From CALEAR01 sp035301485 (GTDB taxonomy: Bacteria; Pseudomonadota; Gammaproteobacteria; Pseudomonadales; Alcanivoracaceae), in contig DATGUF010000027.1 in NCBI GenBank assembly GCA_035301485.1, forward strand, positions 1-43,607: a stretch of 43,607 bases of DNA. The letters run 5' to 3'. The notes under the pieces were generated by a model. That model worked only from the letters and a program-made list of their open reading frames with translations. It had not been told where the DNA came from and ran no database searches. Below, piece after piece: positions 8,329 through 16,657 of the stretch; within the stretch, counting starts at the first letter, position 1, and every line of letters begins with the position of its first letter. A program made the position numbers and the translations under genes.

Positions 8329-8907
8329 TTAGAATAATCCGAGTTCTAGTAACGCTTCTTCGCTCATCATGTCGCGGCTCCAAGGTGGGTCGAAAACGAG
8401 CTCCACGTCGACGTTATCTACGTTAGGTACGAGGCCTACGCGTTTTTCAATGTCGCCTACTAAGACAGGGCCCATGCCACAAGTGGGGGCCGTGAGTGTC
8501 ATGCGTATTTGCACCGTATTTTTGCCATCCTGCCGCACTACTTTTCTCTCATACACCAAGCCGAGAGAGAGCACACTCACTGGGATTTCAGGGTCAAAGA
8601 CAGAATCCAGCGCCCGCTCAATATCCTCTTCGCGCACGCTGCCATCTGCTTCTGGCGGGTCAAAGTGAAAGTCTAAAGGCTCTTGCCCAATGGCATCGGC
8701 ATCGGTGCCATCAATGCGGTACATGTTGCCTTCGTGCGTTACTGTATAGGTGCCGCCGAGCGCTTGAAAGAGGTTTACAAAGCTGTTGGCCGGCAGGGTG
8801 ACTAGGTTGCCGTTTGGTACTTGGCGTGTGACAACATCGCGTTCAAGCACCACAGTGCGCTGTTCTCTGCCGCCCATAGGGCGGACTTGGGATGGGTCAA
8901 AGCTCAT
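8329..8907 (-). CDS. sufT: SufT, putative Fe-S cluster assembly protein
   Basis: SufT proteins contain a DUF59 (MIP18-like) domain and assist Fe-S protein maturation; the mechanism is not fully known. This 192-residue protein has a family-specific N-terminal half. From about residue 95 follows the DUF59 domain, with EEDIERALDSVFDPEIPVSVLSL split by nothing unusual and the TLTAPTCGMG cysteine loop. The C-terminus FDPPWSRDMMSEEA is characteristic. It lies 6 bases after the A-type carrier gene. This SufT version is common where SUF is the main Fe-S system. Confidence 0.92.
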   Translation of the reverse strand: MSFDPSQVRPMGGREQRTVVLERDVVTRQVPNGNLVTLPANSFVNLFQALGGTYTVTHEGNMYRIDGTDADAIGQEPLDFHFDPPEADGSVREEDIERALDSVFDPEIPVSVLSLGLVYERKVVRQDGKNTVQIRMTLTAPTCGMGPVLVGDIEKRVGLVPNVDNVDVELVFDPPWSRDMMSEEALLELGLF

Positions 8908-8913
8908 TCGGAA

Positions 8914-9276
8914 TTATCCCTGCACGGTGAAGCTTTCACCGCAGCCGCACTCTCCTTGGGAGTTGGGGTTGCGGAAGGTGAAAAACTGATTTAAACCTTC
9001 TGTGGTGAAATCAATTTCTGTGCCTTTGATTAAGTTGAGGCTGTCTTGGTCAACATAAACGTCTACCCCTTCGGTGATAGCGTAGTGTAAATCGTTTTCG
9101 CTCGGCTCTGTCACATACTCAAGCTCATATTTGTATCCAGAGCAGCCAGAGGGCTTTACCGCTAAACGAATGCCACGGTAATTTTGTGCAGCTAACATTT
9201 TACGTGCGTGTTGCTGCGCTTGTACTGTCATGGTGACGTCGTTGTTTGCGTTGGGGTCAAAAGTATTTAGAGACAT
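8914..9276 (-). CDS. A-type Fe-S carrier (HesB/IscA/SufA family)
   Basis: A-type carriers hold and deliver iron-sulfur clusters to target proteins. The 120-residue protein has the three conserved cysteines, one in KPSGCSGYKYEL and two in the C-terminal ECGCGESF. The frame extends to 9288 with a GTG overlapping the sufS stop, but the ATG at 9276 has a TGAGGT site at good spacing. The N-terminal extension of about 20 residues (LNTFDPNANNDVTMTVQ) is longer than in SufA. Within the operon it sits between sufS and sufT. SufA is the contextual name, but ErpA or IscA descent cannot be separated by eye. Confidence 0.88.
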   Translation of the reverse strand: MSLNTFDPNANNDVTMTVQAQQHARKMLAAQNYRGIRLAVKPSGCSGYKYELEYVTEPSENDLHYAITEGVDVYVDQDSLNLIKGTEIDFTTEGLNQFFTFRNPNSQGECGCGESFTVQG

Positions 9277-9284
9277 AATGGACC

Positions 9285-10499
9285 TCACAAAAATTTTAAA
9301 ATTTTATCGAGCCCTTCAAAAAGCATATCAATTTCTGCTTTGCTGTTGTAGGGGGCAAAAGAGGCTCGTACGGTGCCAGGAATGTTGAGTTCATTCATTA
9401 AAGGCATAGTGCAGTGATGGCCGGTTCTAACAGCAATACCCTGCTGATCTAATAGGGTGCCCACATCGCTCGGGTGTGTGTTATCGATAAGAAACGAAAG
9501 TACACCTACTTTGTGTTTGGCGTCTCCAATGATACGCAAGCCAGGGAATGCGCGCGCTTTTTCGGTGGCGTAATGTAGGAGTTCTTTTTCATGCTCCCAT
9601 AAGGCCTCTCGATCTTGCGCCGTTAACCAATCGATGGCTGCGCCTAAACCCACTGCACCTGCAATATGTGGGGTGCCTGCTTCAAATTTATAGGGCAAGC
9701 GGTTCCAAGTACTGCTTTCAAAGGTAACGGTTTCAATCATTTCGCCACCTGTTTGGTACGGTGGCATGGCTTCTAGCAATGCTTTCTTGCCGTATAACAC
9801 GCCGATGCCAGTGGGGCCAAATAGCTTGTGGCCTGAAAATGCGTAGAAGTCACAATCGAGTGTTTTTACATCCACAGGGAAGTGGGCCACTGCCTGTGCG
9901 CCGTCAATCACAATGTAGGCGCCCACTTGCCGTGCTTTGGCAATCAGTTGCTCTATGGGGTTGATGGTGCCTAACGCGTTGGAGGCGTGGTTAATAGATA
10001 GAATTTTAGTGCGTTCAGTGAGTAGCGCATCAATGTTGCTGAGGTCTAGCGAGCCATCAGCGGCTAACGGAATAACCTTTAGGCTAGCTCCCGTGCGTGC
10101 GCACACTTGCTGCCACGGCACAATGTTGGCGTGGTGCTCAAGGGTGCTAATGAGTACTTCATCACCGGCCTGTAATTGGCTGCCGCCAAAACTGTGCGCA
10201 ACGAGGTTGAGTGATTCTGTGGTGCCTTTTGTCCATAGCACTTCTTCGCGCGCAGCATTAATAAAGCTGGCAACAGTATCTCGTGCGCCTTCCAGTGCCG
10301 CTGTAGCCACATCGCCTAAGTAATGCGCACCGCGGTGCACATTACTGTTTTGTTCGCTGTAATAGTGCTCAATGGCATCAATAACCGCTTGTGGCTTTTG
10401 TGTGGTGGCACCGTTATCTAAATACACCAAAGGTTTGCCGTGAGCGCGGACCGAAAGAATCGGGAATTGCGCACGAATGGCTTGTATATCTACGCTCAT
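9285..10499 (-). CDS. sufS: Cysteine desulfurase, class II (SufS)
   Basis: SufS supplies sulfur to the SufBCD scaffold through SufE. It is 404 residues from the ATG at 10499, which overlaps the sufD stop as ATGA; upstream in-frame codons reach further but lie inside sufD. Visible motifs are YLDNGATTQKP, SNVHRGAHYL, the PLP lysine in SGHKLFGPTGIGVLYG and the catalytic Cys363 in RTGHHCTMPL. This loop lacks the class I insertion, which separates it from the iscS product on the other strand. Length equals E. coli SufS within two residues. Confidence 0.95.
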   Translation of the reverse strand: MSVDIQAIRAQFPILSVRAHGKPLVYLDNGATTQKPQAVIDAIEHYYSEQNSNVHRGAHYLGDVATAALEGARDTVASFINAAREEVLWTKGTTESLNLVAHSFGGSQLQAGDEVLISTLEHHANIVPWQQVCARTGASLKVIPLAADGSLDLSNIDALLTERTKILSINHASNALGTINPIEQLIAKARQVGAYIVIDGAQAVAHFPVDVKTLDCDFYAFSGHKLFGPTGIGVLYGKKALLEAMPPYQTGGEMIETVTFESSTWNRLPYKFEAGTPHIAGAVGLGAAIDWLTAQDREALWEHEKELLHYATEKARAFPGLRIIGDAKHKVGVLSFLIDNTHPSDVGTLLDQQGIAVRTGHHCTMPLMNELNIPGTVRASFAPYNSKAEIDMLFEGLDKILKFL

Positions 10500-11755
10500 G
10501 CAGCGTCCTCGTTCTTCGCTAAAATGGCGTTTAACCAAGGGCGGGCCCATTCTGCAACGTTTTGGTCAGGCATTTCTAAGAGCACTTCATTAATAAAGGC
10601 AAAGCTTAGCATTTGCTCTGCTTGCTCTTCGCTTAAGCCGCGAGAGCGTAAAAAGAAGATGGCTTCGTGGTCTAGCTCGCCACAGGTGGTGCCATGGCTA
10701 CACTCCACATCATCGTTGAAAATGATGAGTTCAGGCTTGGTGTTTACGGTAGCGCCACGGTTTAACAACAAGTTGTTGTTAGTGAGGTCGGCCACTGTTT
10801 GGAAAGCGCCAGGGTGGATGTAAATGCTGCCGTTGAACACGAGCGTTGATTTATCGGCCGCCATACCTTTGTAAATCATGTTGCTGCGGCTGTTGGGCAC
10901 TCGGTGCTCCATGGTCAGCTGGTTATCTGTGTGCGAGCTATCAGCACCAATGAAAACGCCTTTCATGTCTACGTTTACGTTGGCGTGGTTGATAAGGGTG
11001 CGCACATCGTTGCGGCGCAACGCGTTACCTTGCATTAATTGGTAGCTTCGGAAGTTGCTGCTAGCGCCAGGCACCACGAGCACGCTGCCAATGTGTGAGC
11101 TATCCGCGCTTTCAGTTTGCAAGCGGTAGTGCACCAGTTCGCTATTTTCTGCCCCTACAATGTTCGTAACGGCGTTAGTCAGCACAGGGCCTTCACCGGC
11201 ATAACGTTCAAGCAGTGTTAATTTGCTGTTAGCTGCAATGTCTACGTGCAACCGTGTGTTGCAATGAGCAGGGGCATCCCCTTCGCTAATAAATAGCACT
11301 TCAATAGCAGCAGGCTCGGCGTCGGCAGCCATAGAAAGATGTAGGCCGTCGGTGAGGGTGGCGCTGTTAAGAAGAGCAAAAGGTTTTGGTAGTTCTTGCT
11401 CTAGCTCAGGATGTGGCAGTGCTGCTTGGCCTTGAAGGCGTGTGAGTTCAACCCCTGCAGGTAAAGCGGTGGAGGCTGCTTCATCTAAGCGGCCATTCAC
11501 TACCACTAAGCGGTGCTGGAAAATAGCTTCGGGTACATCAACGCTAACGTTGGTGGCTGCTTTGGTTTGTAAATGGTCTTTTTGCAGTTCTACCACATTG
11601 GTGTATTTCCAAGCTTCCACGCGACGGTGGGGGAAGCTAGTATCCTGCAGCCTGGACAATGCTGCGCTGCGCACATCACTGAAGGCGTCAGCGTCTGTAA
11701 ACGTACTCGCAAGCGCTAGGGCTTGCTCTTTGACTTCTATGTGTGGAAGTTTCAT
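10496..11755 (-). CDS. sufD: SufD, scaffold subunit of SufBC2D
   Basis: SufD is the catalytically reduced paralogue of SufB that completes the SufBC2D scaffold and takes part in iron entry. The 419-residue protein has the beta-helix core with PGASSNFRSYQLMQGN and the GVFIGADSSHTDNQLTMEH segment. The C-terminal CSHGTTCGELDHEAIFFL motif carries the conserved cysteine-histidine cluster. Two ATGs compete: 11761 sits only one base from the GAAGAGG ribosome-binding site, while 11755 has seven bases of spacing and forms TAATG with the sufC stop. I take 11755. Confidence 0.94.
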   Translation of the reverse strand: MKLPHIEVKEQALALASTFTDADAFSDVRSAALSRLQDTSFPHRRVEAWKYTNVVELQKDHLQTKAATNVSVDVPEAIFQHRLVVVNGRLDEAASTALPAGVELTRLQGQAALPHPELEQELPKPFALLNSATLTDGLHLSMAADAEPAAIEVLFISEGDAPAHCNTRLHVDIAANSKLTLLERYAGEGPVLTNAVTNIVGAENSELVHYRLQTESADSSHIGSVLVVPGASSNFRSYQLMQGNALRRNDVRTLINHANVNVDMKGVFIGADSSHTDNQLTMEHRVPNSRSNMIYKGMAADKSTLVFNGSIYIHPGAFQTVADLTNNNLLLNRGATVNTKPELIIFNDDVECSHGTTCGELDHEAIFFLRSRGLSEEQAEQMLSFAFINEVLLEMPDQNVAEWARPWLNAILAKNEDAA

Positions 11756-12507
11756 TACCATGCCTCTTCACCAGTAAGCCAGCCGTAACCTTTTTCCTCG
11801 AGTTCTAAGGCAAGTTCTTTGCCGCCAGATTTAGCGATTTTGCCGTCTGCCAGTACGTGCACGTAATCAGGCACAATGAAGTCGAGCAGGCGCTGATAGT
11901 GAGTAACTAATACAATGGCACGCTCGGGGCTGCGTAAAGAGTTCACACCTTTAGCTACTACCTGTAGCGCATCAATATCTAGGCCGGAGTCGGTTTCGTC
12001 GAGCAGTGCAAGCTTAGGCTCTAGTAGGAGCATTTGCATGATTTCGTTGCGCTTTTTCTCGCCACCGGAGAAACCTTCATTCACGCCACGCTTAAGGAAG
12101 GATTGGTCTAAGTCTACTTGTTGGCAGGCTTCACGGGTTTTGCGTAGCAAAGTTACCGCATCGTAGGGTTCTTTGCCTTGTGCTGTGCGGATTTCTTCTA
12201 GTGAAGCACGTAGAAATTCCATGTTGCTCACACCGGGGATTTCCACTGGGTATTGGAACGCTAAAAAGATGCCGGCGCGGGCTCTTTCTTCAGCTTCGAG
12301 TTCGGTGAGGTCTTTGCCTTCGTATAGAACGCTGCCACTGGTGGCTTTGTAGCCATCGCGGCCAGCGATGAGATTGGTGAGTGTGCTTTTACCAGAACCG
12401 TTGGGGCCCATGATGGCGTGAACTTCGCCTGGCTTAACGTTAAGGGTTAGGCCTTTTAAAATTTCTTTGTCTTCTACGCTAGCGTGTAGGTTTTCAATCT
12501 GTAGCAT
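11755..12507 (-). CDS. sufC: SufC, ATPase of the SUF scaffold
   Basis: SufC is an ABC-type ATPase that is soluble and binds SufB and SufD. Its ATP cycle opens the scaffold during cluster assembly. The 250-residue protein shows Walker A GPNGSGKST (about residues 35-43) and the family-specific signature FSGGEKKRNEIMQM. Walker B is LALLDETDSGLDIDAL and the switch histidine is in VTHYQR. An AGGAAA site precedes the ATG. It lies 53 bases after sufB and overlaps the sufD start by three bases. Confidence 0.96.
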   Translation of the reverse strand: MLQIENLHASVEDKEILKGLTLNVKPGEVHAIMGPNGSGKSTLTNLIAGRDGYKATSGSVLYEGKDLTELEAEERARAGIFLAFQYPVEIPGVSNMEFLRASLEEIRTAQGKEPYDAVTLLRKTREACQQVDLDQSFLKRGVNEGFSGGEKKRNEIMQMLLLEPKLALLDETDSGLDIDALQVVAKGVNSLRSPERAIVLVTHYQRLLDFIVPDYVHVLADGKIAKSGGKELALELEEKGYGWLTGEEAW

Positions 12508-12560
12508 AACTGTTTCCTAGTATCGTATATGGGTAAGTGGGTGGGTTGGCGGCTTATGCT

Positions 12561-14015
12561 TTAGCCAACCGCACCTTCTAGGCTAATTTCGAGTAGCGCA
12601 CGGGCTTCAACGGCGAATTCCATGGGGAGCTCTTGGAATACTTCTTTACAGAAACCATTCACAATCATGGAAACGGCTTTCTCTTCATCTAGGCCACGGC
12701 TCTTACAGAGGAAGAGTTGATCTTCGCTCACTTTAGAAGTGGTGGCTTCGTGCTCAATGACAGCCGTGGGGTTGCGCGTTTCAATGTAAGGGAAAGTATG
12801 CGCAGCACAGGTGTCACCAATCAGCATGGAATCACACTGTGTAAAGTTGCGGGCGTTGTCAGCATTGGGGCCAATACGCACCAATCCGCGGTAAACGTTG
12901 CTGCTGCGTGACGCTGAAATACCCTTGGAGATAATCGTGCTGGTTGTGTTTTTGCCCAAGTGGATCATCTTTGTGCCAGTGTCAGCTTGCTGCCTATGGC
13001 GTGTGAGTGCCACAGAATAAAACTCACCCACTGAGTTGTCGCCACGCAAGATAACGGAAGGGTACTTCCATGTGATAGCGGAACCCGTCTCCACTTGAGT
13101 CCAGGAAATTTTTGCGTTCTCGTGGGCAACGCCACGTTTAGTTACAAAGTTGTAAATACCACCTTTGCCGTCTTCGTCGCCGGGGTACCAGTTCTGTACT
13201 GTGGAGTATTTAATGTTGGCGCCAGGCAGTGCTACCAGTTCTACCACTGCCGCGTGCAGCTGGTTTTCGTCGCGCATAGGGGCAGTACAACCTTCGAGGT
13301 AGCTCACGTGGCTGCCTTCGTCAGCAATAATTAAAGTACGTTCGAATTGGCCTGTGTTTTGTTCGTTAATGCGGAAATAAGTAGAGAGTTCCATGGGGCA
13401 GCGCACACCCTTGGGGATGTACACAAAAGAACCATCAGAGAACACAGCAGAGTTAAGGGCTGCGTAAAAGTTGTCGCCTTGTGGCACAACGGAGCCAAGG
13501 TACTTTTTAATCAGCTCTGGGTGAGAGTGCACGGCTTCTGAAATAGAGCAGAACACTACACCTGCTTCGGCGAGGTTCTTGCGGAAGGTGGTGCCCACTG
13601 ATACTGAGTCAAACACCGCATCAACAGCCACAGGGTTTTTTACGCCCGCTAGCATTTCTTGCTCGTGTAAAGGAATGCCAAGCCTTTCGTAGGTGCGTAA
13701 CAGCTCAGGGTCCACATCGTCTAAACTTTCTGGTCTGTCTTCCATGCTTTTAGGCTGAGAGAAGTAAGACACTTCGTTGAAGTCGATAGGCGGGTAGTCG
13801 AGGTACGCCCATTCGGGGTGTTCCATTTTCAACCATCTCTCGTAAGCGGCAAGGCGCCACTCGAGTAACCATTCAGGCTCGCCTTTACGCGTTGAAATGG
13901 TACGGATGACGTCCTCATCGAGGCCAGGGGGGAGCGTGTCAGACTCAATGTTGGTAATAAAGCCGGCTTCGTAGTTGCTATCTAGAAGCTTGTTAATCTC
14001 AGCATTTTCGCTCAT
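12561..14015 (-). CDS. sufB: SufB, Fe-S cluster scaffold subunit
   Basis: SufB is the main scaffold on which SUF builds clusters. With the ATG at 14015 (MSENAEINKLL) it has 484 residues, close to E. coli SufB. The frame is open to 14054, but that start would lie inside the operator described for this promoter, and the ATG at 14015 has an AGGT 7 bases upstream. Diagnostic segments are YVPKGVRCPMELSTYFRI, NFTQCDSMLIGDTCAAHTFP with the conserved cysteines, and VNGFCKEVFQELPMEFAVEA. It is the first gene of the seven-gene operon sufB-C-D-S-A-T-E. Confidence 0.96.
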   Translation of the reverse strand: MSENAEINKLLDSNYEAGFITNIESDTLPPGLDEDVIRTISTRKGEPEWLLEWRLAAYERWLKMEHPEWAYLDYPPIDFNEVSYFSQPKSMEDRPESLDDVDPELLRTYERLGIPLHEQEMLAGVKNPVAVDAVFDSVSVGTTFRKNLAEAGVVFCSISEAVHSHPELIKKYLGSVVPQGDNFYAALNSAVFSDGSFVYIPKGVRCPMELSTYFRINEQNTGQFERTLIIADEGSHVSYLEGCTAPMRDENQLHAAVVELVALPGANIKYSTVQNWYPGDEDGKGGIYNFVTKRGVAHENAKISWTQVETGSAITWKYPSVILRGDNSVGEFYSVALTRHRQQADTGTKMIHLGKNTTSTIISKGISASRSSNVYRGLVRIGPNADNARNFTQCDSMLIGDTCAAHTFPYIETRNPTAVIEHEATTSKVSEDQLFLCKSRGLDEEKAVSMIVNGFCKEVFQELPMEFAVEARALLEISLEGAVG

Positions 14016-14033
14016 AAATAAACCTGCTATGTA

Positions 14034-14062
14034 ATACCAGAGTGATTTGGTCAAGTATTATA
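14034..14062 (-). promoter_or_regulatory. sufB promoter with type 1 IscR operator
   Basis: Read on the minus strand, TATAAT (14057-14062) is a perfect -10. Directly behind and overlapping it, 14058-14034 matches the recalled E. coli type 1 IscR consensus at 22 of 25 positions (left half ATACTTGACCA, right half CACTCTGGTAT). The -35 region (around 14080-14085) is weak. Binding over the -10 and start region should repress. In E. coli, suf instead carries a type 2 site. Confidence 0.68.
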
Positions 14063-14169
14063 AAGTAGTTCGCACCAAAGAGCTAGGGGAGAGGGAGGTG
14101 TGAAGCGGTTGGGTGTGTTTCTTGTTAGGCAGAGTGGTTGCTACGGTATCATATCTTAGCCTAGGAGCG

Positions 14170-14175
14170 TATAAT
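14170..14175 (+). promoter_or_regulatory. Possible -10 element for ndk
   Basis: A perfect TATAAT lies 94 bases before the ndk ATG in the divergent sufB-ndk region. No good -35 sits at standard spacing, so the call is tentative. Confidence 0.35.
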
Positions 14176-14268
14176 CTCAGGCTTAAGTTGTGCGTGGCAT
14201 ATTCTAAATGCTAAGCGCGGCGCTATCATTTCGTAAACAATGTACATATATGTGGAGCAAATAGTCTC

Positions 14269-14700
14269 ATGGCTGTAGAGCGTACCTTATCTATTATTAA
14301 ACCTGATGCCGTTGCGAAAAACGTAATTGGCCAAATCGTTACACGTTTTGAAGCAGCTGAGCTGCGCGTGGTAGCAATGAAGATGGTTCAGTTATCACAA
14401 GAGCAAGCTGAAGGTTTCTATGCAGAGCATAAAGAGCGTCCTTTCTTTGGCGATCTCGTGAGCTTCATGACAAGTGGCCCTGTTGTTGTGCAGGTGCTAG
14501 AAGGCGAAAACGCTATTGCGAAAAACCGTGAGCTAATGGGCGCTACTAACCCTAAAGAAGCTGATGCGGGCACTATCCGTGCTGATTTCGCAGAATCTAT
14601 CGATGAAAATGCTGTGCACGGTTCAGATTCTCCTGAATCTGCGAAGCGTGAAATCGATTACTTCTTCAACGCTGAAGAAGTGTGCGAGCGCATTCGCTAA
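14269..14700 (+). CDS. ndk: Nucleoside-diphosphate kinase
   Basis: Ndk moves the gamma-phosphate from ATP to other nucleoside diphosphates through a phosphohistidine. The 143-residue protein has the standard length. It has the ERTLSIIKPDAVAKN start, the nucleotide-binding region around GATNPKEADAGTIRADFA, and the catalytic His117 in NAVHGSDSPESA. A GGAG lies 11 bases upstream of the ATG. In relatives it follows the isc operon; here it follows the divergent suf operon. Confidence 0.97.
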   Translation: MAVERTLSIIKPDAVAKNVIGQIVTRFEAAELRVVAMKMVQLSQEQAEGFYAEHKERPFFGDLVSFMTSGPVVVQVLEGENAIAKNRELMGATNPKEADAGTIRADFAESIDENAVHGSDSPESAKREIDYFFNAEEVCERIR

Positions 14701-14730
14701 TTAACGAAATACACTAACTGAGGTACTGTC

Positions 14731-15858
14731 ATGCAGACGGAAAAAGTCAACTTAATGGGCCTAACTCGCGACGGAATGGAGGCGTTTTGTCTATCTATCG
14801 GCGAGAAGAAGTTTCGGGCTCAGCAGCTGATGAAGTGGATACATCATCAGCAAGAGGACGATTTTAGCCAAATGACAGACCTCAGTAAGTCCTTGCGTGA
14901 AAAACTTGAGCAAGTGGCTGAGGTTCGGGCACCTAAGGTGCTTAAAGAAGTCATTTCTCGAGATGGCACACGTAAATGGGCCCTCGAAGTAGATGGCGGT
15001 GGCGCCGTTGAAATGGTGTTCATCCCCGATGGGCGCCGCGGCACTCTGTGTGTGTCTTCGCAAGTGGGCTGTGCGGTGGATTGCAGTTTCTGCTCCACAG
15101 GCAAGCAAGGGTTTCAGCGCGATTTGAACGCGGCTGAAATCGTCGGGCAAGTGTGGCTAGCGGGCAAATCCTTTGGGCCGCGTAAAAATTTAGGCCAGCA
15201 TCCAGTTACCAACGTGGTAATGATGGGTATGGGTGAGCCCTTATTGAATTACGATAACGTTGTGAATGCCATGAAAGTAATGAAAGAAGATCTTGGTTAT
15301 GGCATTTCCAAGCGTCGCATTACACTGAGTACCTCTGGGGTGGTGCCAAAAATAGAGCAGCTTAAGCAAGACATCGATGTTTCGTTAGCGATTTCTTTGC
15401 ATGCGCCGAACGATGAGCTGCGTAATGAGTTGGTGCCTCTCAATAGAAAATATCCGTTGGCAATGCTGCTCGATGCGTGCCGGCGTTATAGCGAAAGCCG
15501 CACTCATAAGCACAACACCATTACGATGGAGTATGTGTTATTAAAGGGTGTGAACGATCAGCTAGAGCACGCTGATCAGCTGGTTAAGTTGCTGCGCGGG
15601 TTTCCGGCTAAAGTTAATTTGATCCCTTTTAATCCATTTCCACACTCTGGGTATGAAAGAAGCACGCGTAAAGATGTGTTGGCGTTTCATGAGTACTTGA
15701 ACGATAGAAATATTATTACCACTGTACGCACCACCCGCGGGGATGATATTGATGCTGCCTGCGGCCAGCTGGTGGGCGATGTACAAGATAGGACAAGGCG
15801 CAATGAGCGTTGGCAGAAGTCAGTGTTTTTACGCGCTGAAAATCAAGGTTCTGCATAA
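14731..15858 (+). CDS. rlmN: Dual-specificity rRNA/tRNA adenine C2-methyltransferase RlmN
   Basis: RlmN is a radical-SAM enzyme that methylates C2 of A2503 in 23S rRNA and A37 in some tRNAs. The 375-residue protein has the cluster motif Cys114-x3-Cys118-x2-Cys121 and the two mechanistic cysteines, Cys107 in LCVSSQVG and Cys344 in DIDAACGQL. The MGMGEPLLNYDNV motif is also present. The enzyme needs a [4Fe-4S] cluster, so it is a client of the adjacent SUF system. Its stop shares a base with the pilW start (TAATG). Confidence 0.96.
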   Translation: MQTEKVNLMGLTRDGMEAFCLSIGEKKFRAQQLMKWIHHQQEDDFSQMTDLSKSLREKLEQVAEVRAPKVLKEVISRDGTRKWALEVDGGGAVEMVFIPDGRRGTLCVSSQVGCAVDCSFCSTGKQGFQRDLNAAEIVGQVWLAGKSFGPRKNLGQHPVTNVVMMGMGEPLLNYDNVVNAMKVMKEDLGYGISKRRITLSTSGVVPKIEQLKQDIDVSLAISLHAPNDELRNELVPLNRKYPLAMLLDACRRYSESRTHKHNTITMEYVLLKGVNDQLEHADQLVKLLRGFPAKVNLIPFNPFPHSGYERSTRKDVLAFHEYLNDRNIITTVRTTRGDDIDAACGQLVGDVQDRTRRNERWQKSVFLRAENQGSA

Positions 15859-16643
15859 TGGAAGCGATGCGATATTCTTTGCTTAAAAAAATAAGTGTTA
15901 TTGCTTTGGCCATGCTGTTGGCGGCCTGTGCCACCACCGCTAGTAAAGAGAGGCAAGTTCGTGACCACGAAGTGGTCACCAATAGAGTGGCTGCTGGTAT
16001 GCAATATTTGCAGCTGGGGCAATTGAACGAAGCGCGCCAACATTTTTCTCGTGCTTTAGAGCGCGATTCAAATAGTGCTATCGCTCACAACGCAATGGCG
16101 TTGTTGTATAGGTACGAGGGCGATCCCGCTAATGAAGAGAAGCATTACCGCCAAGCTTTACGAGCAGACAGAAACTACACGGTGGCACGCAACAACTATG
16201 GCATCTTGTTGTATGAGCGTGGTGATTACGAAGGAGCCAGCAAAGAGTTTTACCGTGCCGCTAATGATCCTGCCTATGGTAACCGAGGGGGTGCCTTTGC
16301 TAACCTCGCAAGAAGTTACGCCAAGCTAGGGCAGCGCGAAGAGGCTGAAGAAGCATTTCAGCGTGCATTGCGCCTAGGGCAGGCAGAAGAGGTTATACAG
16401 CCCGAATTAATAGAGTTGTATCTAAAAGATGGTGACGTGCATAGTGCACAGTTACTGCTGCAAAAGTACAAGGAAAGCCGAGTAGGGCAAATGAATATAC
16501 CTAAGACGCTATGGCTAGGTATTCAAGTGGCTGCAGCACAACATAACACTTCACAACAAGCTGAGTATGAAGCCAGGCTCTATGAGTACTATGCGGATTC
16601 ACCCGAGTACAAATTATGGCAGCAATGGCGCGCACATCAGTAA
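15858..16643 (+). CDS. pilW: Type IV pilus biogenesis/stability lipoprotein PilW (PilF)
   Basis: This is an outer-membrane-bound lipoprotein that helps assemble the PilQ secretin in type IV pilus systems. The 261-residue precursor has a lipoprotein signal with lipobox LLAAC (Cys near residue 23). About four to five TPR repeats follow, for example LGQLNEARQHFSRALERD and YEGASKEFYRAANDP. The position between rlmN and rodZ is conserved in gammaproteobacteria. A second ATG at 15867 would also leave an intact signal peptide. Its presence implies type IV pili encoded elsewhere. Confidence 0.88.
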   Translation: MEAMRYSLLKKISVIALAMLLAACATTASKERQVRDHEVVTNRVAAGMQYLQLGQLNEARQHFSRALERDSNSAIAHNAMALLYRYEGDPANEEKHYRQALRADRNYTVARNNYGILLYERGDYEGASKEFYRAANDPAYGNRGGAFANLARSYAKLGQREEAEEAFQRALRLGQAEEVIQPELIELYLKDGDVHSAQLLLQKYKESRVGQMNIPKTLWLGIQVAAAQHNTSQQAEYEARLYEYYADSPEYKLWQQWRAHQ

Positions 16644-16657
16644 CGAAGGATATAAGA

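Noticed and set aside
14015..14054. Extended N-terminus of SufB from 14054
   Set aside because: The extra 13 residues lie within the promoter/operator region and have no match to the SufB start; the ATG at 14015 has a ribosome-binding site.
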